Below are positions 1-5,111 of a DNA stretch of 5,111 bases, in pieces. The stretch is from NCBI GenBank assembly GCA_937907555.1, contig CALEST010000148.1, positions 1-5,111 of the forward strand, in the 5' to 3' direction. The stretch is from an uncultured Sediminibacterium sp. GTDB lineage: Bacteria; Bacteroidota; Bacteroidia; Chitinophagales; Chitinophagaceae. Within the stretch, counting starts at the first letter, position 1. Each line of letters begins with the position of its first letter. The notes beneath the pieces are model-generated. The model made no database searches. It had not been told where the DNA came from and saw nothing but the letters and a program-made list of their open reading frames with translations. Both the position numbers and the translations under genes were made by a program.

Positions 1-714
1 AAACCCCAGTTTGACCTCCTGATTTTTATCTCCTGGTTTTGTATATCGAGTTTCTTCAATAAAACCATGTTGTCCTTCACTACTATAGATAGGGAACATC
101 GGTACCATGCTTTCATCAAAATGCATATAAGCCAGTTGCTTGCTGTTGGGGTTCCACCAGAATGCACGATAACGGGTTCCTCTACCGAAGATTTCTTCCC
201 AGTATACCCAGCTGGCATACCCATTCAAAGAAGTGCTGGAACCGGTATTGGTTAAGCGGGTTTCCTTTGCAGTAGGAATATGGTAGGTATATAAGTCGTT
301 TGATTTTGTGTAAGCGATATAAGCACTGTCCGGAGAAAAAGTTGGATTTTTTTCTTCAGCAGCATCAAAAGTAATTTGCTTCTCAAGGTCTCCGTCCTTG
401 TAAAACAAATCCCCTTTTTTTACAGAAACAGATTTTGCCGGAGGAGCAGCCCCTTTCATCTGATCAGGCGTAGCGAGAATCAGTTTGCCTGTTTTCACTT
501 CCATTACATAGTTTTTACTGGCCGAATCCGGATGTATTTTCTGATTCAGAATTACACGATCGTCATCCAACCATTTCATGAAACGAGGAAGGGGATTCTG
601 AAAATTTTCAGGCAACTTATTAGCCATCAGATCAGCTTTACTGATCATTTTGTTCTGTGCCATGGAAGGAACTGCCAGCAGCAGCATCCCCATGGAAAAA
701 ATATATTTATTCAT
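1..714 (-). CDS. S9B dipeptidyl-peptidase IV-family serine peptidase, N-terminal part (3' end outside the window)
   Basis: The 238 codons from the ATG at 714 to base 1 encode the start of a secreted peptidase. Residues 1-19 form a signal peptide (Asn-Lys, a hydrophobic Leu/Met/Val core, then Ser-Met-Ala before Gln20), so the mature enzyme should be exported. The rest matches the N-terminal eight-bladed propeller of the DPP-IV family: a TFSPDS blade motif at 125-130, then NGYASWVYWEEIFGR at 164-178 and FWWNPNSKQLAYMHFDE at 185-201. In this family the Glu-Glu pair, here residues 173-174, anchors the free N-terminus of the substrate, which supports removal of N-terminal dipeptides. The alpha/beta-hydrolase domain with the catalytic Ser-Asp-His lies beyond the edge, so activity cannot be judged. 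No clear Shine-Dalgarno precedes the AT-rich start. The gene lies 57 bp after the barrel gene on the same strand. Family assignment is strong; exact specificity is inferred. Confidence 0.9.
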   Translation of the reverse strand, partial: MNKYIFSMGMLLLAVPSMAQNKMISKADLMANKLPENFQNPLPRFMKWLDDDRVILNQKIHPDSASKNYVMEVKTGKLILATPDQMKGAAPPAKSVSVKKGDLFYKDGDLEKQITFDAAEEKNPTFSPDSAYIAYTKSNDLYTYHIPTAKETRLTNTGSSTSLNGYASWVYWEEIFGRGTRYRAFWWNPNSKQLAYMHFDESMVPMFPIYSSEGQHGFIEETRYTKPGDKNQEVKLGF

Positions 715-771
715 GGAACAATTTTTGAACCGTGAATATAATAAATATGCAGGAAGCGGGTAAGGAATGAA

Positions 772-1908
772 TTAAAATGCCTCGTTCAGCCTGATATAAT
801 AAGCTCCACCTTCCGTGCCATTTCTGGCATAATCCAGACGGAGTATCATTCTGTTTTTCTTATTCACCACAAAACGCAGCCCCATTCCTCCGGCTTTAAT
901 TAAATTAGAAGTGGAATACTGACCAATTGACTGATCAATAAAGCCGGCCGATCCAAAGGCAGCACCAGATATCCATCTCCAAATGGGAAAGCGGTACTCA
1001 GCCTGTAATGCCGTGTAGGATTTGTCTCTGAAACGTCCGGTAAAATAACCACGCATTAACAAAGAACCGCCTACGCGAGGCAATTCACGAACAGGCACAT
1101 TGCCAGTGGTATGAATACTACTCAACTGAAAAGCCAGTGTGCTATTAGGGCTTAGTGGAAAGTATTTGCGAAGGTCTAAGAACCAGGTATTGTAATCAAA
1201 TGGATTGTTCTTAAATGAAATATTGCGGGCATAATAGAATTCAGCATAACTACCACTATGAGCGCTGAATGGGAAATCACGGCCCTCATACAAAATAGCA
1301 GGTCCAATCCCCAAAGTCTTACTACCATTGATTCCGGCTACGTTTTGTTCTGATGGGCTCAATGGTCGTTTATTCACTACCTGATACACATCGTTGTAAT
1401 CCAGCTTCAAACCTGCATACCATTTATTCCTCAATAACCGATAGGTTCTGGATTCCAGAAAAATACGGCTATAATCCTGTGGTAAAAAATTGTCTTCCGC
1501 AACCGTATTGTTTCCAATGCCCCAGAAACGGTCGTTATAGGTACTATACCCTGCAGAACCCCGGTAAACGAATCTTTCCCCTCTGGTAAAAACCTGCCAG
1601 GTTCCTTTCACTTCAATCTGCCCTTTGGTACTGTATGTAAACTGTCCATGCAAATAAGACCCTCTTGCTTCACTATCTTTTTCCTTTGCATTGAAAAAAT
1701 ATTCCAATGCACCGCCAATGCGAATACCTGTTTCTGGTGTTGAGGTAAAAATGGGAATGGGAACTACTCTCAGATTCATCAATGGCAGAGAATCCGGATT
1801 AATGAAATTCCTGAAAGTCTTTTTAGGCGTTGGCATATCCGCTTCCTGGGCATTCACGCTAACATTTACTGCAAGGGCAAAGCCCAGAAAAATTTTATAC
1901 AACGACAT
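772..1908 (-). CDS. POTRA-less BamA/TamA-type (Omp85 superfamily) outer-membrane beta-barrel protein
   Basis: This 378-residue protein has a signal peptide at 1-20 (hydrophobic core, then Val-Asn-Ala before Gln21) and is otherwise rich in alternating aromatic/polar beta-strand sequence, as expected for an outer-membrane barrel. Two marks place it in the Omp85 'surface antigen' barrel family: LYEGRDFPFSAHSGSY at 206-221, resembling the family's D-x-R-D-x-P-F-x-x-x-x-G strand motif, and GGSLLMRGYFTGRFRD at 280-295, which carries the (V/M)-R-G-(F/Y) tip of loop 6. The protein ends in Phe, as many barrels recognised by BAM do. Only about 25-30 residues separate the signal peptide from the first likely strand, so there is no room for POTRA domains; full-length BamA or TamA is much longer. 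It therefore resembles the short Omp85 members seen in Bacteroidota, whose substrate is generally unknown. The start overlaps the end of leuS by 14 bp and has a good Shine-Dalgarno. Function beyond an outer-membrane barrel is not assigned. Confidence 0.85.
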   Translation of the reverse strand: MSLYKIFLGFALAVNVSVNAQEADMPTPKKTFRNFINPDSLPLMNLRVVPIPIFTSTPETGIRIGGALEYFFNAKEKDSEARGSYLHGQFTYSTKGQIEVKGTWQVFTRGERFVYRGSAGYSTYNDRFWGIGNNTVAEDNFLPQDYSRIFLESRTYRLLRNKWYAGLKLDYNDVYQVVNKRPLSPSEQNVAGINGSKTLGIGPAILYEGRDFPFSAHSGSYAEFYYARNISFKNNPFDYNTWFLDLRKYFPLSPNSTLAFQLSSIHTTGNVPVRELPRVGGSLLMRGYFTGRFRDKSYTALQAEYRFPIWRWISGAAFGSAGFIDQSIGQYSTSNLIKAGGMGLRFVVNKKNRMILRLDYARNGTEGGAYYIRLNEAF

Positions 1909-4681
1909 TGATCATTCTCCCTTTTACAAATATGAATTTTTTCACCGGCTTTCCTTCCAGCCATTTCTGAACCAGCTCATTGGCCAGCACTTCTTTCTCT
2001 GCTTCCGCTGATTCCATATCTACTGGCAAGTTAATATTGGTTCTTACCCTTCCATTAATACTTACCGGATAATCTTTGGAAGATTCCTGCACACAAGATG
2101 CATTAAATACCGGGAACGTTGCATCCAATACTGAGCCTTCGTTGCCAATTAAATGCCAGAGTTCTTCACTGATATGCGGTGCATAAGGCGTAAGCAAAAT
2201 CAACACTTGCTCCAGAATGGCTTTCTTATTACATTTTAAATCTGCCAGTTCATTCACACAAATCATGAAAGTACTTACAGCCGTATTGAAACTAAAGCGC
2301 TCGGTATCTTCCTGAATTTTTAATATGGCTTTGTGCAGCACTTTTAGTTCTGCGGGATTGGGACTGTCTTCGTTCCAGACTTTTCCCTTTAACTCATCGT
2401 AAAACAAACGCCATAGCTTCTTCAGAAAACGGTGAACCCCTTCAATCCCTTTGGTATCCCAGGGCTTGCTCTGGTCTACAGGACCTAAGAACATTTCATA
2501 CATGCGGAAAGTATCGGCACCATATTTCTCTACCAACACATCCGGATTAACAGTATTAAATTTGCTCTTCGACATTTTTTCTACTTCTGCACCGCAGAGG
2601 TATTTGCCGTTCTCCAACACAAAACTGGCGTTGGCATACTCCCCATTTCTCCAGGCTTTAAACGAATTGATATCCAATTCAAATCCATCTACAAAATTTA
2701 CATCCACATGCAATGGAATGGTTTCGTATTGATCAATTAATCCGGCAGAAATAAACTCATTCGGATTCTGTTTGTTTCGATATACAAATCTGGAACTACC
2801 CTGAATCATTCCCTGATTCAATAATTTTCTAAAGGGCTCATCAAAACCAATATGTCCTAAATCGAATAATACTTTGGTCCACATTCTGCTGTACAACAGA
2901 TGTCCCACCGCATGCTCAGTTCCTCCTATATACAGGTCTACCTGATTCCAGTAATCACTTACTTTTCTATCACAGAAACTTTCCTTGTTATGCGGATCCA
3001 TATAACGAAGAAAATACCAGCTGCTGCCTGCATAGCCAGGCATGGTATTGGTTTCGAGTGCACCACCAGGCACAAGCGCATCATACTGATGAATCCATTC
3101 CGGAATATTGGCCAGCGGTCCTTCTCCCTCCGGACCTGGTGCATAACTATCCACTTGCGGCAATGTTAATGGCAGCTTAGATTCATCTAAAGGATAAGCA
3201 ATGCCATCCTTCCAGATAATGGGGAATGGCTCACCCCAATAGCGCTGCCTGCTAAAGGCCGCATCGCGCATTTTATAATTCACTTTGCGTTTGCCAATGC
3301 CCATTTCTACCAACTTGTCAATCACAATGGCAATGGCATCTTTCAACAGAATGCCATTCAAAAATTCAGAATTGCTCAGTGCTACTTCTTTGGTTGAATT
3401 GGCTTCTTCTCCGTTGAAATGTTCTCCGATAATATTGGTGATGGGAATATTAAAATGTTTGGCAAACTTGAAGTCTCTTTCGTCACCGCAAGGTACCGCC
3501 ATAATGGCGCCTGTTCCATAACCCGCCAATACGTATTCAGAAATCCAGATGGGTATTCTTCTTTGGTTAAATGGATTCAATGCATAAGCCCCGGTAAAGC
3601 AACCAGTGATTTTCTTTTCCGCCTGACGCTCTCTGTCACTGCGGCTTTTTACATATGCGATATAGGCTTCAACAGCTTCTTTTTGCTCAGAGGTAGTAAT
3701 CTGATCAATCAACTCATGTTCCGGTGCCACCACCATAAAGTCTACCCCAAATATGGTATCGGGTCTGGTTGTGTATACGCGTAGCTTGCTACCTGCTTCA
3801 TGGTCTGCAATGGCAAAATCAATTTCTGCCCCATAGGATTTTCCAATCCAGTTGGTCTGCATTTCACGCATGGCTTCACTGAATTCAATTTGATCCAGCC
3901 CGTCAATTAAACGGTCTGCATATTCAGTAATGCGTAAATACCACTGACGCAATTTTTTCTTTACCACCGGATGACCACCGCGCTCACTCAAACCATTTAC
4001 TACTTCATCGTTGGCCAGTACGGTACCCAGGGCTTCGCACCAGTTCACTTCACCGTAACCGCAGAAAGCCAGACGGTACTGCATTAAAATATCCTGCTGC
4101 TCTTTTTCTGAAAAGGCTTTCCATGCTGCCGCAGTAAAAGACAGTTGATCATTGGCAGGACAAGGATGCACACTGTTTCCCTCTTTTTCAAAAGAAGCAA
4201 TCAATTCTGTAATAGGAACTGCTTTTTGAAGCTGGCGATTAAAAAAGGAATTGAACAATTGCAAAAAAATCCACTGGGTCCATTTGTGGTAATCCGGTTC
4301 ACAGGTTCTTACTTCCCGGCTCCAGTCATAAGAAAACCCAATATTGTCTAATTGCTTTCTGAAATTGTTGATGTTCTGCACAGTACTTACTGCTGGATGA
4401 ACCCCATGTTCAATAGCGTACTGTTCAGCAGGCAATCCAAAAGCATCATATCCCATTGGGTGCAACACATTGAATCCTTTCAGTCTTTTATAGCGGCTGA
4501 AAATATCAGAAGCAATGTATCCCAGGGGATGTCCCACATGCAATCCTGCTCCACTTGGATAAGGGAACATGTCTAATACATAATACTTGGGTTTATCGCT
4601 CTTATTGGGAACCGTATACGCCCCGGATTCTTTCCAGGATTCCTGCCATTTTTGTTCAATCGCTCTGAATTGATAGTCCAT
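1895..4681 (-). CDS. leuS: Leucyl-tRNA synthetase (class Ia), Bacteroidota type
   Basis: LeuRS charges tRNA-Leu with leucine using ATP in the cytosol. The 928 residues hold the expected order: PYPSGAGLHVGHPLGY at 40-55 with the HIGH-type signature HVGH at 48-51; a CP1 editing domain with TTRPDTIFG at 304-312 and GTGAIMAVPCGDERDF at 389-404, containing the Thr-rich site and conserved Asp for hydrolysing mischarged tRNA; SRQRYWGEP at 477-485; DLYIGGTEHAVGHLLYSR at 582-599; KMSKS at 702-706; an anticodon-binding helical domain from about 745; and a small C-terminal domain ending GRMINVVV. It is some 65 residues longer than the E. coli enzyme (about 860), mainly through an insert at about 145-209 before NWC (213-215). 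The zinc-knuckle Cys cluster of the E. coli enzyme is replaced by SERGGHP at 232-238. Both traits look typical of Bacteroidota. The start at 4681 is preceded by GGGCAGG. No frameshift is seen, and the protein appears functional. Confidence 0.98.
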   Translation of the reverse strand: MDYQFRAIEQKWQESWKESGAYTVPNKSDKPKYYVLDMFPYPSGAGLHVGHPLGYIASDIFSRYKRLKGFNVLHPMGYDAFGLPAEQYAIEHGVHPAVSTVQNINNFRKQLDNIGFSYDWSREVRTCEPDYHKWTQWIFLQLFNSFFNRQLQKAVPITELIASFEKEGNSVHPCPANDQLSFTAAAWKAFSEKEQQDILMQYRLAFCGYGEVNWCEALGTVLANDEVVNGLSERGGHPVVKKKLRQWYLRITEYADRLIDGLDQIEFSEAMREMQTNWIGKSYGAEIDFAIADHEAGSKLRVYTTRPDTIFGVDFMVVAPEHELIDQITTSEQKEAVEAYIAYVKSRSDRERQAEKKITGCFTGAYALNPFNQRRIPIWISEYVLAGYGTGAIMAVPCGDERDFKFAKHFNIPITNIIGEHFNGEEANSTKEVALSNSEFLNGILLKDAIAIVIDKLVEMGIGKRKVNYKMRDAAFSRQRYWGEPFPIIWKDGIAYPLDESKLPLTLPQVDSYAPGPEGEGPLANIPEWIHQYDALVPGGALETNTMPGYAGSSWYFLRYMDPHNKESFCDRKVSDYWNQVDLYIGGTEHAVGHLLYSRMWTKVLFDLGHIGFDEPFRKLLNQGMIQGSSRFVYRNKQNPNEFISAGLIDQYETIPLHVDVNFVDGFELDINSFKAWRNGEYANASFVLENGKYLCGAEVEKMSKSKFNTVNPDVLVEKYGADTFRMYEMFLGPVDQSKPWDTKGIEGVHRFLKKLWRLFYDELKGKVWNEDSPNPAELKVLHKAILKIQEDTERFSFNTAVSTFMICVNELADLKCNKKAILEQVLILLTPYAPHISEELWHLIGNEGSVLDATFPVFNASCVQESSKDYPVSINGRVRTNINLPVDMESAEAEKEVLANELVQKWLEGKPVKKFIFVKGRMINVVV
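1916..1921 (-). promoter_or_regulatory. Shine-Dalgarno of the barrel gene, inside the leuS coding end
   Basis: On the minus strand AAAGGGAGA, with the GGGAGA core here, sits 7 nt before the ATG at 1908. It supports that start over any downstream Met. The bases double as leuS codons for Lys-Gly-Arg in the conserved LeuRS C-terminal end, so translation of the barrel gene is probably coupled to ribosomes finishing leuS. The coupling is an inference from the layout. Confidence 0.65.
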
Positions 4682-4685
4682 CTTG

Positions 4686-4692
4686 CCTGCCC
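4686..4692 (-). promoter_or_regulatory. Shine-Dalgarno region of leuS (GGGCAGG)
   Basis: The minus strand reads AAAAAGGGCAGGCAAG and then the leuS ATG, so a purine-rich GGG/AGG segment lies 4-9 nt before the start. It supports the start at 4681. Its GGCAGG is an exact second copy of the 3' arm of the leader stem at 4720-4754, so the 5' arm CCUGCC could pair with either one. Confidence 0.5.
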
Positions 4693-4705
4693 TTTTTATT
4701 TATTT

Positions 4706-4720
4706 GCGTTTCTTTAACGC
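4706..4720 (-). other. Small hairpin in the leuS leader
   Basis: A perfect 5-bp inverted repeat, GCGTT with AACGC around a 5-nt loop, lies directly next to the larger leader stem and shares base 4720 with it. The two could stack coaxially if this one loses a base pair. No U-run follows, so it is not an intrinsic terminator. Alone it is weak; it matters mainly as part of a structured leader. Confidence 0.35.
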
Positions 4721-4754
4721 CTGCCGGAAAATATTCGCTTATTTTCAAGGCAGG
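4720..4754 (-). other. Long stem-loop at the 5' end of the leuS leader
   Basis: Read on the minus strand, CCTGCC (4754-4749) pairs with GGCAGG (4725-4720). Inside that, GAAAATA pairs with TATTTTC, leaving a 2-by-1 internal loop and a 6-nt AGCGAA apical loop, 13 pairs in all. If transcription starts just after the -7 element at 4765-4772, this stem sits within a few bases of the mRNA 5' end. It has no following U-run and so is not a terminator. Plausible roles are 5' mRNA stabilisation or control of leuS translation; neither is proven here. Confidence 0.5.
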
Positions 4755-4764
4755 TTTAAGGGTG

Positions 4765-4772
4765 CAAATGTA
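4765..4772 (-). promoter_or_regulatory. Putative leuS promoter, -7 element TACATTTG
   Basis: The minus strand reads TACATTTG, an exact match to the Bacteroidota housekeeping -7 consensus TAnnTTTG. It would give a leuS leader of roughly 75-80 nt. A TTTG is present upstream at 4789-4786, but only 13 bp away, closer than the roughly 19-21 bp usual for the -33 element, so the -33 part is weak or absent. The call rests on the -7 match and the position. Confidence 0.5.
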
Positions 4773-4793
4773 AGTCATTAGCCGTCAAAACCC

Positions 4794-4801
4794 TACATTT
4801 G
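4794..4801 (+). promoter_or_regulatory. Putative ftsX promoter, -7 element TACATTTG
   Basis: The plus strand carries TACATTTG, again an exact TAnnTTTG match and identical in all eight bases to the element facing leuS. It would place the start of transcription near 4806-4809 and give a leader of about 50 nt. No TTTG is visible at the usual -33 distance; that position falls on the -7 element of leuS. Confidence 0.5.
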
Positions 4802-4820
4802 TAACGTTTGAAAGCAGACC

Positions 4821-4839
4821 ACCGTTGCCCGGCAGCGGT
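4821..4839 (+). other. Hairpin in the ftsX leader
   Basis: ACCGTTG (4821-4827) can pair with CAGCGGT (4833-4839) through 7 pairs including one G-U, closing a 5-nt CCCGG loop. It ends 5 nt before the AAGGA Shine-Dalgarno. The run that follows is A rather than U, so it is not a terminator on this strand. It may only set leader stability; no family is recognised. Confidence 0.35.
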
Positions 4840-4844
4840 TAAAA

Positions 4845-4849
4845 AAGGA
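4845..4849 (+). promoter_or_regulatory. Shine-Dalgarno of ftsX (AAGGA)
   Basis: AAAAAAGGAA precedes the ATG at 4857, with a 7-nt spacer after AAGGA. This decides the ftsX start and gives a short basic cytosolic tail before the first membrane segment. Confidence 0.65.
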
Positions 4850-4856
4850 ATACAAT

Positions 4857-5111
4857 ATGGCGCAGGCAGGAAAAGCATCACTCAAGCGGGGAAAACCCAA
4901 TTATATCTATACCGTTGTGGGCGTGGCCCTTGTTTTACTGATTATGGGAATCATGGGCTGGTTCTTTTTAAATCTGAACGCAGTAGGTAATACGTTCAAG
5001 GAAGATATTCGTTTAAGTGCCTATATGCGTACCCTGAACAAAGATACCATTGCACAGATTCAGCAATACATTGCGGGCAAGCCCTACGCCAAGAATGTGG
5101 TGTATGTAGAT
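4857..5111 (+). CDS. ftsX: Cell-division ABC-transporter-like membrane protein FtsX, N-terminal part (3' end outside the window)
   Basis: The 85 visible residues begin with a basic cytosolic tail (MAQAGKASLKRGKPN, 1-15), then one strongly hydrophobic segment at about 16-40 (YIYTVVGVALVLLIMGIMGW and on to Leu40), then a soluble stretch with NTFKEDIRLSAYMR at 45-58. This is the FtsX plan: N-terminus in the cytosol, first transmembrane helix, then the extracytoplasmic domain beginning with a strand like the I-x-V/L-x-x-Y/F-L found after TM1. FtsX works with the ATPase FtsE in the inner membrane to activate cell-wall hydrolases during division. FtsE and the remaining three helices are not visible here. 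The 5' end is intact, with a good Shine-Dalgarno and its own likely promoter, transcribed divergently from leuS. Identification relies on the N-terminus only; another FtsX-like permease is less likely. Confidence 0.82.
   Translation, partial: MAQAGKASLKRGKPNYIYTVVGVALVLLIMGIMGWFFLNLNAVGNTFKEDIRLSAYMRTLNKDTIAQIQQYIAGKPYAKNVVYVD

Noticed and set aside
67..735. Open frames on the plus strand (62 and 119 residues) opposite the peptidase gene
   Set aside because: They are antisense to a clear DPP-IV-type coding frame, have no recognisable protein features, and their composition looks like a reverse-frame shadow.
715..771. Independent promoter for the peptidase in the 57-bp gap
   Set aside because: The minus strand is AT-rich, but the best TATATTCA departs from TAnnTTTG at two positions and no TTTG lies upstream of it. 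Read-through from the barrel gene is the simpler reading.
1353..2011. Plus-strand open frames of 78 and 106 residues opposite the barrel gene and the leuS end
   Set aside because: They lie opposite well-supported genes, have no ribosome site worth noting and show no domain-like sequence.
2451..4576. Several open frames of 61-121 residues within leuS
   Set aside because: leuS is intact across all of them with its motifs in order, so these are shadows of its codon use.
4720..4754. Leader stem-loop read as an intrinsic terminator or attenuator
   Set aside because: No U-run follows the stem in the leuS direction. Read in the ftsX direction it lies upstream of the likely promoter and also lacks a T-run.
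4682..4764. T-box or leader-peptide attenuator for leuS
   Set aside because: The leader of about 80 nt is too short for a T-box and has no specifier-loop arrangement, and I found no short leader frame with a run of Leu codons.
4808..4990. 60-residue plus-strand frame starting at 4808
   Set aside because: It overlaps ftsX in another frame and starts in the leader. It lacks a Shine-Dalgarno, whereas ftsX has one and a clear membrane segment.

Overview
The window looks like a chromosomal housekeeping stretch from a member of the Bacteroidota, most likely a Chitinophagaceae-type bacterium. The family-level placement is an inference. It rests on the protein styles (a 928-residue LeuRS with an insert typical of the phylum, an outer-membrane beta-barrel protein, an S9B dipeptidyl peptidase, and an FtsX starting with a basic cytosolic tail), on moderate-to-low GC content, and on TAnnTTTG promoter elements of the Bacteroidota type. 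I see no insertion sequence, phage gene, CRISPR array, tRNA or rRNA.

Layout. Three genes lie on the minus strand and read from right to left: leuS (4681 to 1895), a POTRA-less Omp85/BamA-like outer-membrane protein (1908 to 772), and the N-terminal 238 residues of a secreted dipeptidyl-peptidase-IV-type S9 peptidase (714 running off base 1). leuS and the barrel gene overlap by 14 bp. The barrel gene and the peptidase are 57 bp apart, with no terminator visible at either junction, so the three may form one transcript. The last 255 bp on the plus strand encode the first 85 residues of FtsX, transcribed divergently from leuS. More than 90 percent of the window is coding.

The 175-bp gap between leuS and ftsX (4682-4856) is the most structured non-coding part. 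It holds two identical -7-type elements (TACATTTG) in inverted orientation, 21 bp apart, one facing each gene. The leuS leader has a strong predicted 5' stem-loop whose CCUGCC arm could alternatively pair with the GGCAGG in front of the leuS start codon. The ftsX leader has a small hairpin just upstream of its Shine-Dalgarno sequence.

How the genes may work together. leuS (translation) and ftsX (division or cell-wall hydrolase control) are essential-type functions sharing a divergent control region. The barrel protein and peptidase are envelope proteins downstream of leuS. Their link to LeuRS is probably positional rather than biochemical. I found no convincing evidence of a novel multi-gene system; the best leads are the compact divergent promoter and the leuS leader structure.
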